Assembly (NCBI RefSeq): GCF_002213415.1
Contig: NZ_NJGU01000016.1
Coordinates: 1-64,000, forward strand
Direction of reading: 5' to 3'
Source: Herbaspirillum robiniae
GTDB taxonomy: Bacteria; Pseudomonadota; Gammaproteobacteria; Burkholderiales; Burkholderiaceae_D
Length of the DNA stretch: 64,000 bases
Shown: one piece after another, positions 37,443-45,960 of the stretch
How positions within the stretch are numbered: the first letter of the stretch is position 1
Layout of the letters: the number at the start of each line of letters is the position of its first letter
Made by a program: the position numbers and the translations under genes
Notes under the pieces: model-generated
The model's input: only the letters and a program-made list of their open reading frames with translations
What the model was told of the DNA's origin: nothing
The model's database searches: none

Positions 37443-37685
37443 ATGGAACAGCCCGCCAACGCATTTTCCGACCCGTTGCACGCGCAGGTCGGCGCCTTGC
37501 GCTATCTCGTGCTGATGATGCTGCAGCGGCTCGACGCCGACGGCTACGCCAGCATCGCCGAGATCACCGCGGGCGTGAAGGGCGACCGCGCCCATCTCGA
37601 TCCCGGCCTGCCCGACCACGCCCTGATCGACGCCACCTTCCGCGAGACCCTGGCCATCCTCGAGCTGGCCGCGCACAAGCACTGA
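37443..37685 (+). CDS. Small hypothetical protein after ogt
   Basis: An 80-residue protein with no recognised domain. It is helical, with ALRYLVLMMLQRLDADGYASIAEI and ATFRETLAILELAAHKH. No signal or membrane segment is convincing. The ATG at 37443 follows CGGAG with good spacing and lies 58 bp after the ogt stop, so it is likely in the same transcript. The role is unknown. Confidence 0.7.
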   Translation: MEQPANAFSDPLHAQVGALRYLVLMMLQRLDADGYASIAEITAGVKGDRAHLDPGLPDHALIDATFRETLAILELAAHKH

Positions 37686-37758
37686 GGCCTTGCGCGCCAG
37701 GCGAGAAAAACGGCAGCGGGCGCAGCCGGCTGCCGTTATCGTCGCTTGCGGCTTGCGC

Positions 37759-38397
37759 TCAGGCCGCCTTCAGGAACTCCGGTCCGAAATCCAGCAACAC
37801 GTCGCGCACCAGCGAGGCGGTGCTCTGGCAACCGAGCTTGTCCTTGATGCTGGCGCGATGCACGTCCACCGTCTTGACGCTGATATTGAGTTCGCGCGCG
37901 ATCAGCTTGCTGGAGTGCCCCAGGATCACCTTGTCCAGGATCTCGCGCTCGCGCGCGGTCAGCGTTTTCAGGCGCGCCTTGAGCAGTAGGCGGCGTTCGC
38001 GCGCCTGCATGTTTCCGGCCACGTTCTTGAGCGTCACCTGGATGCGCTCCAGCATCTGCTGCGAGTTGTAGGGCTTCTCGAAGAAATCCACCGCGCCGTT
38101 TTGCAGCGCCCGCACCGACATCGGGATGTCGCCGTGGCCGGAGACGAAGATCACCGGAATGCCGGCGCCGATCTCGTTCAAGCGCTCCTGCAGCTGGAAG
38201 CCGCTGACCTCGGGCATGCGCACATCGAGGATCAGGCAGGACAGGCTGTTGGCGTCGTAGGCCCTGAGGAAGGCCTCGGGGCCGTCGAAGCATTCGGTGC
38301 GGATGTTGACCGAGCTCAGGAGCCAGGCCAGCGATGTGCGGACGGCCTCATCGTCGTCGACGATATAGACCACGGGCAGGTTGGAGTCCATCATCAT
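37759..38397 (-). CDS. FixJ-type response regulator
   Basis: A 212-residue two-component regulator. The receiver domain (8-125) holds the acidic pair DDD (14-16), phosphoacceptor Asp58 in ILDVRMPEVSG, and Lys108 in FFEKPY. A linker helix leads to a LuxR/NarL helix-turn-helix (145-205) with LTAREREILDKVILG and KLIARELNISVKTVDVHRASIKDKLG. The FixJ/TodT/StyR group regulates aromatic and respiratory genes. No kinase is adjacent; the nearest candidate is the two-PAS kinase at 47344-48861, about 9 kb away in the same catabolic locus. A perfect palindrome at 38572 lies 175 bp upstream. Confidence 0.92.
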   Translation of the reverse strand: MMMDSNLPVVYIVDDDEAVRTSLAWLLSSVNIRTECFDGPEAFLRAYDANSLSCLILDVRMPEVSGFQLQERLNEIGAGIPVIFVSGHGDIPMSVRALQNGAVDFFEKPYNSQQMLERIQVTLKNVAGNMQARERRLLLKARLKTLTAREREILDKVILGHSSKLIARELNISVKTVDVHRASIKDKLGCQSTASLVRDVLLDFGPEFLKAA

Positions 38398-38715
38398 TCC
38401 TCGTCAGAAAGCCGGCGCACCGGCAGGTGGCATCCCGGCCGCCGCCGTCGCGGCTGGCACAGGTTGGCGCGGCATGCCTTGATCCATGCAAAAAGCAGGC
38501 CCGATATGGCACCCGCCGCGCATCGCACCGCGCGCACCGACATGCCGCAGCATGCGCCCCGCACCGGATCACGGCCTAGGTATTTCTACCTAGGCCGCCT
38601 GCGGGAATCCCCCGAAACAGGGCATGCGGCACGAATTGTGGGCGGCCTGCGCCTGCCTTAATCTGGTGACATCGACAACGCCGCGCATCATCGGCGTGCA
38701 AACCAGGGAGTCACC
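38398..38715. other. Divergent regulatory region of regulator and flavin reductase
   Basis: About 318 bp between the response regulator and the flavin reductase genes. It contains the perfect palindrome at 38572-38597. No coding region or RNA gene is supported. Confidence 0.6.
38572..38597. promoter_or_regulatory. Perfect 11-bp-arm palindrome
   Basis: CGGCCTAGGTA (38572-38582) and TACCTAGGCCG (38587-38597) flank a TTTC spacer. It lies 118 bp before the flavin reductase start and 174 bp before the response regulator start. No T-run follows, so an operator is favoured. The left half recurs in diverged form at 50643-50655, before the IacA-like gene. Confidence 0.7.
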
Positions 38716-39267
38716 ATGAGCGCCAACGGCGTCAGCAGTCAACACAACCCGGCGGCCAGGCCGCCGCTCACCCAGCAGCAGATCGCGTTTCGCAACGCCA
38801 TGGCGCACCTGCCGGCGGCGGTCTCGGTCATCACCACCAACGGCCCGGGCGGGCGCTGCGGCATCACCGCCAGCGCGGTGTGTTCGGTGACCGATTCGCC
38901 GCCGACGGTGCTGGTGTGTATCAACCGCGGCAGCGCCATGCATGGGGTGTTCCGCAAGAACGCGCGGCTGTGCGTGAACGTGCTGTCGGATGAGCAGGAG
39001 CAGCTGGCCATGCATTTCTCCGGGGCCACCGGGGTGCCGATGGAGGAGCGCTTTTCCTGGGATATCTGGCGGCACGACGGCGCGCTGGAGCAGCCGGTGC
39101 TGGCCGATGCGCTGGTGACGCTGGAGGGGCGGATCCTGGAGTTCAAGGAGGTCGGGTCGCATTCGGTGATGTTTGTGGAGCTGGGTGAGGTGCGGGTCAA
39201 TGAGCGCAAGGACAGTCTGATTTATTTCAATCGCTTGTTTCATAAGGTCAAGAGGACGGCGATTTGA
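38716..39267 (+). CDS. iacG: Flavin reductase, IacG/HpaC-like
   Basis: A 183-residue flavin:NADH reductase of the HpaC type, supplying reduced flavin to a two-component monooxygenase. Family blocks are FRNAMAHLPAAVSVITTNGPGGRCGITASAVCSV, PPTVLVCINRGSAMHGVFRKN and LCVNVLSDEQEQLAMHFSG. The partner would be the IacA-like flavin monooxygenase at 50770; the pairing is inferred, since the two lie 11.5 kb apart. It is divergent from the FixJ-type regulator with a perfect palindrome between, so it may be its target. Two tandem hairpin repeats lie downstream. The iac name rests on locus content; an HpaC-like role elsewhere is possible. Confidence 0.72.
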   Translation: MSANGVSSQHNPAARPPLTQQQIAFRNAMAHLPAAVSVITTNGPGGRCGITASAVCSVTDSPPTVLVCINRGSAMHGVFRKNARLCVNVLSDEQEQLAMHFSGATGVPMEERFSWDIWRHDGALEQPVLADALVTLEGRILEFKEVGSHSVMFVELGEVRVNERKDSLIYFNRLFHKVKRTAI

Positions 39268-39394
39268 CGGGGGCTGTTTTTTCTATGGGGTCTTTTGTTG
39301 TTTTCGTGGCGGGGGGATGGGCGCGATGAGGGGACTTGTGTTGCGATGATGGGCATTTCATCGGGTGCGTGACTCGCTATCTTGCCTTCTCCGT

Positions 39395-39890
39395 CATCCC
39401 GGCGAAGGCCGGGATCCAGCGTCGTTCGTCGCGCCTCCGAGAACTCCGTTCGGACTGAGTAGCCGCGTATGCGGTGTATCGAAGTCGGCGTATATGCGGT
39501 TGGTCTTCGGGGTAGTCTGCTCTTGCTACATGCCGATGTACTGGCTCTATGCCTATCTTTCTCCGGTCGCAGGGGAGCGCCGGGGCGGCCCGGCAGCCGC
39601 TCACTTTCTTTGCTCCGCCAAAGAAAGTAAGCAAAGAAAGGCGGCCGCTACCGCCCAGCCCCTTCGGGGTACCCGCTGAACCGCACGGAAAAATGGGAAA
39701 GGAGGCAAGTCGCTACGCTCCGGCCTCCTTTCTGATCCATTTTTCCGCGCGGTTCAGCGGCTGGGCAGAAGCGGACTTCATTGACGGCTCGCCTGCGGCT
39801 TTGCCTTGTGTCCGGCTCGCCTTCGGCCTCGCGGTGCTTGCTGCTCGCCTGCGGCATCGATTCCGTGGCTCGCTATCCAATGTAAACCGT
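39395..39890 (+). repeat. Composite hairpin repeat, copy B
   Basis: 496 bp from one REP-like box to the next. It has the same modules as copy A: REP-like box, TTCGATACACCGC-type segment in complement, the A/T-rich hairpin at about 39600-39631 (ACTTTCTTTG with CAAAGAAAGT), the large hairpin at 39651-39767, and the GGCTCGCCT-rich end. Two base pairs in the first hairpin differ from copy A on both arms, so pairing is kept. It is directly followed by copy C. Confidence 0.93.
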
Positions 39891-40386
39891 CATCCCGGCG
39901 CAGGCCGGGATCCAGTGTCGTTCGTTGCGCTTCTCCGAATTCCGTTCGGGCTGAGTAGCCGCGCATGCGGCGTATCGAAGTCAGCGTATATGCGGTTGTT
40001 CTTCGGGGTAGTCTGGTCTTGCTGGATGCCGATGTACTGGCTCTATGCCTATCTTTCTCCGGTCGGAAGGGAGCGCCGGGGGCGGCCCGGCAGCCGCTCA
40101 CTTTCTTTGCTCCGCCAAAGAAAGTAAGCAAAGAAAGGCGGCCGCTACTGCCCAGCCCCTTCGGGGTGCCCGCTGAACCGCACGGGAAAATGGGAAAGGA
40201 GGCAAGTCGCTGCGCTCCGGCCTCCTTTCTGATCCATTTTTCCGCGCGGTTCAGCAGCTGGGCAGAAGCGGACTTCCGATTCGGCTCGCCTGCGGCTTTG
40301 CCTTGTGTCCGGCTCGCCTTCGGCCTCGCGGTGCTTGCTGCTCGCCTGCGGCATCGATTCCGTGGCTCGCTATCCAATGTAATCCG
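39891..40386 (+). repeat. Composite hairpin repeat, copy C
   Basis: 496 bp, the same length as copy B and in tandem with it, very similar throughout with scattered substitutions. The large hairpin covers 40148-40265, here with outer stem CTGCCCAG/CTGGGCAG. The tandem head-to-tail pair, each bounded by the REP-like box, indicates duplication of a whole unit. Confidence 0.93.
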
Positions 40387-40424
40387 TCATCCCGGCGAAG
40401 GCCGGGATCCAGCGTCGTTCGTTG
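40387..40424 (+). repeat. Terminal REP-like box of the tandem pair
   Basis: A fresh CATCCCGGCG box with GAAGGCCGGGATCCAGCG following, then divergent sequence. It closes the tandem array on the right and shows that the unit boundary is this box. The IacF-like gene ends about 100 bp further right. Confidence 0.88.
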
Positions 40425-40524
40425 CGCTCAGCCAGCGCTTCGCTCAGATCGCGCGAAGTTCACATCCATCTCCATCCTCCCAAAAAAAGCCGCCCAAAGG
40501 CGGCCATCCCCCCAGCGACCCCGC

Positions 40525-41484
40525 TCAAAGATCCAGCACCAGCAACCCCGACTTCGCCCGCGAAACGCAGGTGCAGATCTGGTCATTGGCCGCCTTTTCC
40601 TTCTTCGACAGGCAATTGTCCCGATGGTCGGGTTCGCCTTCCAGCAGCGGCACCACGCAGGTGCCGCAGATGCCTTCGCGGCAGGAGGTGTCGATGGCGA
40701 TGCCTTCCTGCGCCAGGATGTCGACGATGGGGATGCCGACCGGGATGCGCACCACCTTGCCCGAGCTGGCCAGCTTGACTTCGAAGGCGCCGTCGCCTCC
40801 GCTCGCGGCCGATGTGGAAGCTGGCGCGGCCTGGAAGTGTTCCAGGTGGATGGCGTCTTCGGCACGGTTGCGCGCGGCGCATTGCACCACCGCGTCCATG
40901 AACGGGGCCGGGCCGCAGGTGTAGACGTGGGCGTCGCTGGCCGCGGCGTCCAGGCATGCGTTCAGGTAGTGCGCCATGTCCGACGGTTGTACGGCGTAGT
41001 GGAAGCGTACATGGGCGGCGAAGGGCGCGGCGTCGAGCAGGTCGGCGAAGGCGGCGTGCTCGCGCGCGCGGACGAAATAGTGCAGCGTGAACTTGCTCTG
41101 CCCGGCCCACAGCTTGTAGGCCATCGACAGCAGCGGGGTGACGCCGATGCCGGCGCCGAAGAGCACGTGCTCGGGCGCGTCGGCATGCAGCGCGAACAGG
41201 TTGCGCGGGGCGCCGATCTCCAGTTCCATGCCTTCGGTGACGGCCTCGTGCAGCGCCGAAGAGCCGCCGCGCGAGGCGGCTTCCTTCTTGACCGCGATGG
41301 TATAGCCGCAGGCGTCGTCCGGCGGGCCGCACAGCGAGTACTGGCGCGTCACGCCGGTCGGCCCGGTGACGTCGATGTGGGCGCCCGGCTCATAGCCGGG
41401 GAGCGCCGCGCCATCGGCGCGCACCAGGCGGAAGGAGCGGATGTCGCCGGTTTCGTCGATGAGTTTGTCTACGATCAGTTTCAT
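40525..41484 (-). CDS. iacF: Ferredoxin-NAD(P) reductase of Rieske oxygenase, IacF-like
   Basis: A 319-residue PDR/VanB-type electron-transfer protein: an FMN/FAD-binding barrel (1-105, RQYSLCGPP), an NAD-binding part (GAGIGVTPLLSMAY near 110-124, and YTCGP at 188) and a C-terminal plant-type [2Fe-2S] ferredoxin. Cluster ligands are Cys268, Cys273, Cys276 and a later Cys (304 or 306). It should pass electrons from NADH to the oxygenase encoded just upstream. The start at 41484 is chosen; an upstream TTG adds four residues. It is the last gene of the leftward block amidase-alpha-beta-reductase. Confidence 0.8.
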   Translation of the reverse strand: MKLIVDKLIDETGDIRSFRLVRADGAALPGYEPGAHIDVTGPTGVTRQYSLCGPPDDACGYTIAVKKEAASRGGSSALHEAVTEGMELEIGAPRNLFALHADAPEHVLFGAGIGVTPLLSMAYKLWAGQSKFTLHYFVRAREHAAFADLLDAAPFAAHVRFHYAVQPSDMAHYLNACLDAAASDAHVYTCGPAPFMDAVVQCAARNRAEDAIHLEHFQAAPASTSAASGGDGAFEVKLASSGKVVRIPVGIPIVDILAQEGIAIDTSCREGICGTCVVPLLEGEPDHRDNCLSKKEKAANDQICTCVSRAKSGLLVLDL

Positions 41485-41530
41485 GTGTTGCGCCAATACG
41501 GTGTGCGGTGTTGCGGTCGCGATGCTGCGC

Positions 41531-42031
41531 TTACAGCAGGAAGCCCAGGGCGTTCAGGCTGTCCATGGAGTTGATCAGGCGGATCACCTTCTGCTCGATC
41601 TTCGGTCCCTGTGCGGTAAAGCGCAGGCGGTGCGTGACGTCGCCCACGAACAGCGTGTGCTGCTGGCGCTTGTAGCCGACGATGACCTGGGCCGAGTTGA
41701 TCTCCACCAGCTCGTCCGACAGGTGCACCGGCACGAAGCGCGACACCGTGCGCACCGTGGCTGCGGCGTCGGCAGCCGACATCGCGAAGCCCGAGGTCAG
41801 GCGCTCGATGCGGATCTTGCGCATGTGGGCGTTGTCGTAGGCGTAGTTCAGCGTGGCGGCGAAATCGGTGGTGGCGTGGTCGATCGGCACCACGTAGTAG
41901 CCGTCCTCGCTCCACAGCTCCTGCCAGGCGGCGTAGTCCTTCCGGTCCAGCAGCTCGGCCTCCTTCCAGATGAAGGCGATGGCGCGGGCCATTTGTTCGG
42001 GGATGCCCTGCAGCTTGTCTTGTTGGTTCAT
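41531..42031 (-). CDS. iacD: Rieske dioxygenase small subunit, IacD-like
   Basis: A 166-residue beta subunit of an aromatic-ring-hydroxylating dioxygenase, cystatin-like/NTF2 fold, structural partner of the alpha subunit. Family features are EAELLDRKDYAAWQELWSEDGYYVVP and TVRTVSRFVPVHL, with LEINSAQVIVGYKRQQHTLFVGDVTHRLR-like strands toward the end. It starts five bases after the alpha-subunit stop, so synthesis is coupled. Together they form an anthranilate/IAA-type oxygenase. Confidence 0.82.
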   Translation of the reverse strand: MNQQDKLQGIPEQMARAIAFIWKEAELLDRKDYAAWQELWSEDGYYVVPIDHATTDFAATLNYAYDNAHMRKIRIERLTSGFAMSAADAAATVRTVSRFVPVHLSDELVEINSAQVIVGYKRQQHTLFVGDVTHRLRFTAQGPKIEQKVIRLINSMDSLNALGFLL

Positions 42032-42036
42032 GCTGA

Positions 42037-43323
42037 TCACTTCTCCATCATCTTTTTCCACATGGCATAGGCTTCGCGCATGCCGGTTTCGTCGGTCGAG
42101 TGCGAGACCTTGTCGCCGTTGTCGTCGACCCATTCGCGGTTCAGGCCGCGGTTGACCAGGATGGGCGCGTTGCGGCCGGCGTAGGCGCCGGTTTGCACGC
42201 GTTCCCAGGCCTCGGCGTCGTCGGGGCTGCCGAAGCCGAACGGACCCTGGAAGTGCTCATGGATGCGCAGGCGCTCGCGGTTGGCGATCTCGGGGCCGCC
42301 GTCCATGCCCAGCGCCACGTGGCGGATCTGGGTCTCGGTCACCGACACCGGATGCAGCACGCGGAAGAAGGACATCGACATGGCCACGTTGGGGAACAGG
42401 TTCAGGTTGAAGCCGGCGCCGTGCAGCGAGCGCACGATGCGGCGCACCTGCTCCGGCGGCATCGTCCTGGACAGCTCTTCGATGACGTGCGAGAAGCGCT
42501 CCTGCAACTGTTCGGAGCCGTCGTCCACATCCAGGTCGACATGCTCGGGCACCATGATCATGACGCTGTGGCCGTTGCCCAGCGAACGGGTGATCGACTG
42601 GTCGTCGGTCATGAAGGACAGCATCTCGGAGGTCTCTTCATCCACCGACGAGAGGAAGGTCTTGTGCACCACCGGGAAGTGGTAGCCGTCGGTGGTGTTC
42701 TCCAGCTGGATCTTCCAGTTGCCCTTGAAGCTGAACTTGTGCTCGCCCTGCACCTTGATGGGGAAGCCGGCGCCCTGCTTCATGAACAGGTCGATCCATG
42801 TCCTGGCGTGGCCGAGGAAATCTTCCAGCGGCTCGATGTCCTGGTTGAAGGAGGCGAAGATCATGCCGCCGTAGCTGCCCACGCGCAGGCTTTGCAGCGG
42901 CAGGTCGGCTTTTTCCACCACGTCTTCGTAGCCTTCCGGATAGGGCAGGCCGCGCAGCTTGCCGTCCAGGCCGTAGGACCAGCTGTGATACGGGCAGGTG
43001 AAGCCGGTGGCGTTGCCCTTGTGCTTTTCGCACACGGTGGCGCCGCGGTGGCGGCAGCGGTTTTCCAGCACGTTGATCTTGCCGCTCTTGTCGCGTACCA
43101 CGATCACCGGCTGGCGGCCGATCTGGGCGGTCTTGAAGTCGCCCGGGTTCTTGATCTCGCTTTCATGCGCGACCCAGACCCAGGTCTTGTAGAAGATCTT
43201 GTCCATCTCGGCCTCGAAGATCGCCGGATCGGTGTACAGCGAGGGATCGACCACGGCGCCCTGGACCAGGTCGCCGTAGGAAGTGTCCGTCGTTCGCGGA
43301 TGGAAGCGTAGCGGTGCGTTCAT
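42037..43323 (-). CDS. iacC: Rieske dioxygenase large subunit, IacC-like
   Basis: A 428-residue alpha subunit. The Rieske cluster is bound by Cys90-x-His92 and Cys110-x2-His113. The mononuclear iron site has His215 and His220 in DGYHFPVVH, with Asp212 bridging to the Rieske centre of the next subunit. The length and the close beta-subunit gene fit the benzoate/anthranilate-like subgroup, to which IacC belongs. In iac pathways this oxygenase acts late, on an oxidised indole-acetate product on the way to catechol. Assignment depends on the linked IacA/B/E/H-like genes; an anthranilate-type substrate is the alternative. Confidence 0.82.
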   Translation of the reverse strand: MNAPLRFHPRTTDTSYGDLVQGAVVDPSLYTDPAIFEAEMDKIFYKTWVWVAHESEIKNPGDFKTAQIGRQPVIVVRDKSGKINVLENRCRHRGATVCEKHKGNATGFTCPYHSWSYGLDGKLRGLPYPEGYEDVVEKADLPLQSLRVGSYGGMIFASFNQDIEPLEDFLGHARTWIDLFMKQGAGFPIKVQGEHKFSFKGNWKIQLENTTDGYHFPVVHKTFLSSVDEETSEMLSFMTDDQSITRSLGNGHSVMIMVPEHVDLDVDDGSEQLQERFSHVIEELSRTMPPEQVRRIVRSLHGAGFNLNLFPNVAMSMSFFRVLHPVSVTETQIRHVALGMDGGPEIANRERLRIHEHFQGPFGFGSPDDAEAWERVQTGAYAGRNAPILVNRGLNREWVDDNGDKVSHSTDETGMREAYAMWKKMMEK

Positions 43324-43376
43324 TGCATTCTCCAATTGTTGCGTCGGTGTTGTTGTCGGGGGGTGTCGCGCGCGGC

Positions 43377-44537
43377 CTATGCCGGCACGCGCCTGAGCGC
43401 CTGTTCCAGGTGCAGGCCCAGGGCGCAGATGGTCTCGTCGTCGCCTTTGCGGCCCACCAGCTGCAGGCCGGCCTTGAGCTTGCTGCCGGCGATCGGCACC
43501 GGGATGCTCAGCGCCGGATGGCCGGACAGGTTGAACGGCCGCACCAGCGCCGACAGCGTCAGCACGCTGGCGCCGTTGCGGATCTCGGCCAGCGTCGGCG
43601 GCAGGGTCGGGAGCGTGGGCATCAGCAGCGCATCGGCATCGGCCAGCGCGGCGTCGACTGCCGCAGTGAAGGCGCTGCGCACCTGCTCGGCCCTGGCCAC
43701 TGCCTCGTCGCTGGTGGCGCCGGCGGCGGCCAGGCGCTTCTCGATGTCGGCGCCCAGGCTGCCCCGGCCCAGCAGGTGGCCGAAGGCGGTGTGGGTTTCG
43801 CGGTTGATCAGCACCATGCCAGCCTCGAAGGCGGCCTGCATGTCCGCCAGTCCGATCGGTGTGCCTGTCCAGCCGGCGGCGTCGAACGCGGCCTGTACGG
43901 CGGCGGCGATGGCCGGGTCGGCGTCGGCCTGCACCAGTTTCACGCGCGCGCCGGCTTGCGGTGCGCGGGCGGCGGCGAGGTCGAAGCCGGGGGCGATCGA
44001 GGCCATGGCGCTGACGATCAGGTCCATGTTGCGTGCGAAGGGCCCCAGGCAGTCCAGCGTGCTGGCTTGCGGCCAGGCGCCGGCGCGGCTCACGCGGCCA
44101 TAGGTCGGCTTGAAGCCGGCCACGCCGCAGCAGGCGGCGGGCAGGCGGATCGAGCCGCCGGTGTCGCTGCCGATGGAGACATCCACCAGGCCGGCGCCGA
44201 CCGCCGAGGCCGAGCCGCTGGAGGAGCCGCCGGGCATGCGCGCCGCATCCTGCGGGTTGACGGGGGTGCCGTTCCATTCGTTGATGCCGGTCATGCCGTA
44301 GGCCAGCTCGTGCATGTTGGCGCGCGCGGTGATCTGCCAGCCGTCGGCCAGCAGGCGGCGCACCACATCGGCGTGCTGCGCCGCCGGGCGCGCGTCGGCC
44401 AGTGCGGCACTGCCGCCGCAGGTGGGCTGGCCGGCGATGTCGATGCAATCCTTGATGGCCACGGTGGGGCCGCTGCCGCCCAGGTGAAAGCGCGAAAGCA
44501 GGGCGTTGCCGGTGCCCGCGACGGTGCGTTCGCTCAT
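43377..44537 (-). CDS. iacH: Amidase-signature hydrolase, IacH-like
   Basis: A 386-residue amidase. The Ser-cisSer-Lys triad is present: Lys29 (VAIKDCID), Ser105/106 in GGSSSG and Ser129 in GSDTGGSIRLP. It is shorter than most family members (about 450-490 residues), mainly in the second half. Start: ATG at 44537, eight bases after AAGGGGG and overlapping by one base the TGA of a small upstream frame. It is the first long gene of the Rieske block. IacH of iac clusters is an amidase of this family, with a step not firmly assigned. Confidence 0.78.
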   Translation of the reverse strand: MSERTVAGTGNALLSRFHLGGSGPTVAIKDCIDIAGQPTCGGSAALADARPAAQHADVVRRLLADGWQITARANMHELAYGMTGINEWNGTPVNPQDAARMPGGSSSGSASAVGAGLVDVSIGSDTGGSIRLPAACCGVAGFKPTYGRVSRAGAWPQASTLDCLGPFARNMDLIVSAMASIAPGFDLAAARAPQAGARVKLVQADADPAIAAAVQAAFDAAGWTGTPIGLADMQAAFEAGMVLINRETHTAFGHLLGRGSLGADIEKRLAAAGATSDEAVARAEQVRSAFTAAVDAALADADALLMPTLPTLPPTLAEIRNGASVLTLSALVRPFNLSGHPALSIPVPIAGSKLKAGLQLVGRKGDDETICALGLHLEQALRRVPA

Positions 44538-44701
44538 CAGGCATCCCCCTTGCATGCGATTTCTGTCTGGCGGCGCAAGGCGGCTGCCGCGGCGACGCCG
44601 GTCAGCTTGCGCGGCGCCGGGATCGGGGCGTGGTACCGGGCATCGCCGGACGGTTGTGGCGCCGCGGTGGATGCCGGCGGCGAAGTTGGCTCAGGTGTCA
44701 T
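44537..44701 (-). CDS. Small Pro/Ala-rich frame coupled to the amidase gene
   Basis: A 54-codon frame beginning ATG at 44701 and ending in TGATG, the stop sharing its last base with the amidase start. The peptide begins MTPEPTSPPAS and ends RRQTEIACKGDA. It is Pro/Ala-rich at the N-terminus and basic later, with no recognised domain. Its position resembles small AtzG/HpxX partners of some amidases, but no such motif is seen. It could equally be a leader peptide that couples translation, or chance. The ribosome site is weak. Confidence 0.4.
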   Translation of the reverse strand: MTPEPTSPPASTAAPQPSGDARYHAPIPAPRKLTGVAAAAALRRQTEIACKGDA

Positions 44702-44820
44702 GGCGCATCCGTAGGGTTAGGCATTGCAGGTGGCGCGAAACGCAGCGCCGGCGCGGGATGCAAGCGATCGGGAATCAAAACCTTGGCTGATCGGAAGCAT
44801 TCTAGAAGTCGCCTTAAAAT

Positions 44821-44834
44821 AGATCAAATTGATG
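44821..44834. promoter_or_regulatory. AGATCAAATTGATG motif, candidate LysR operator
   Basis: Contains the palindrome ATCAAATTGAT at 44823-44833, 79 bp before the LysR start and about 120 bp before the leftward block. The identical 14-mer appears at 47162-47175, upstream of the porin gene. The surrounding stretch is AT-rich, as a promoter would be. Confidence 0.65.
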
Positions 44835-44912
44835 TAAAATATTTTTCTCATAAATGGCATTGATGTATGTGCCGTTTCATCTTCCAGGCTGTTTTTCACC
44901 CAGAGGGCTGCG

Positions 44913-45842
44913 ATGGCGACGTTCAACAACATGGATCTCAACCTGCTGCGCGTCTTCCAGGCCATTGCCGACGAACGCAGCCTGACGCTGGCCGGCAACC
45001 GCCTGCACCTGTCCCAGCCGGCGGTCAGCTACGCGCTGGGGCGGTTGCGCCACATCTTCGACGACCCCCTGTTCATCCGCACCAAGGAGGGCATGCAGCC
45101 CACCCCGACGGCGATCGAACTGTCCAAGCCCATCAACCGCGCGCTGCAGGCGGTGCAGGACGCGCTGCGCCATACCGAGCGCTTCGAGCCGTCCACCAGC
45201 ACCCGCGTGTTCCGCGCCTCGATGACGGACGTCGCGGAGATGATGTTCCTGCCGCACCTGTGCGAAATCCTCACCGAGCAGGCGCCGGGCACCCGGCTGC
45301 AGGTCGAGCAGGTCGCGCCCGCCCATCTGGAAGAAGCGCTGCGCACCGGCCAGCTCGACTTCGCCTTCGGCAACCTGCCGGCCTTGAAGCCGGTCACCCA
45401 CTACGAACTGCTGTTTCGCGAGAGCTACGTCTGCATGATGCGCAAGCGTGACGGCCTGCCGCGGCGGCGCCAGCTTGAGCTCGACGAGTTCCTCGCCATG
45501 TCGCACGTGCTGGTGGAGTCCGCCGAGAGCAGCCACCACCAGGTGGAGAGTTCGTTCCGCACGCTGGGCGTGCAGCGCAAGATCAGCCTGCAGATCCCGC
45601 ACTTCACCGTGCTGCCGCGCATCCTCGGCAAGTCCGACCTGGTGGCCACGGTGCCGCAGCGCATCGCCAAGCTGTTCCAGGTCGAGCATCCGGACGCTTT
45701 CGCCGTCTACCAGCTGCCGGTGGACATCCCGGCGGTGGACGTCACGCTGCACTGGCACGAGGGCTTCGACAGCGACGCCGGCAACGCCTGGCTGCGTCAG
45801 ATCTTCATCGACCTGCTGCAGCAATACGGGCGCAGCAGCTGA
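44913..45842 (+). CDS. LysR-family regulator of the Rieske block, NahR/NodD-like
   Basis: A 309-residue LysR-type regulator. Its N-terminus (FNNMDLNLLRVFQAIADERSLTLAGNRLHLSQPAVSYALGRL) is of the NahR/NodD/LeuO subgroup, which senses aromatic acids and flavonoids. FEPSTSTRVFRASMTDVAEMMFLPHL opens the effector domain. It is divergent from the amidase-dioxygenase block, with a palindromic motif between that is repeated before the porin gene. It is probably the pathway-specific activator. The effector could be IAA or an intermediate. Confidence 0.88.
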   Translation: MATFNNMDLNLLRVFQAIADERSLTLAGNRLHLSQPAVSYALGRLRHIFDDPLFIRTKEGMQPTPTAIELSKPINRALQAVQDALRHTERFEPSTSTRVFRASMTDVAEMMFLPHLCEILTEQAPGTRLQVEQVAPAHLEEALRTGQLDFAFGNLPALKPVTHYELLFRESYVCMMRKRDGLPRRRQLELDEFLAMSHVLVESAESSHHQVESSFRTLGVQRKISLQIPHFTVLPRILGKSDLVATVPQRIAKLFQVEHPDAFAVYQLPVDIPAVDVTLHWHEGFDSDAGNAWLRQIFIDLLQQYGRSS

Positions 45843-45864
45843 CGCCTTCCCGTCCAACGCAGAA

Positions 45865-45884
45865 GGCCCGTCCTGCGACGGGCC
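45865..45884. terminator. Hairpin between convergent LysR and porin genes
   Basis: GGCCCGTC and GACGGGCC form an 8-bp stem with a CTGC loop, followed by a pyrimidine-rich stretch rather than a true T-run. Position between two convergent genes supports termination. Confidence 0.6.
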
Positions 45885-45960
45885 GTCTCCTCTCCCTCCT
45901 GCGCGGGAAGGCCGCCGGATGTCGGCGGCGGCCCTCCCATCCTCAGACTACTTGCCCTGC

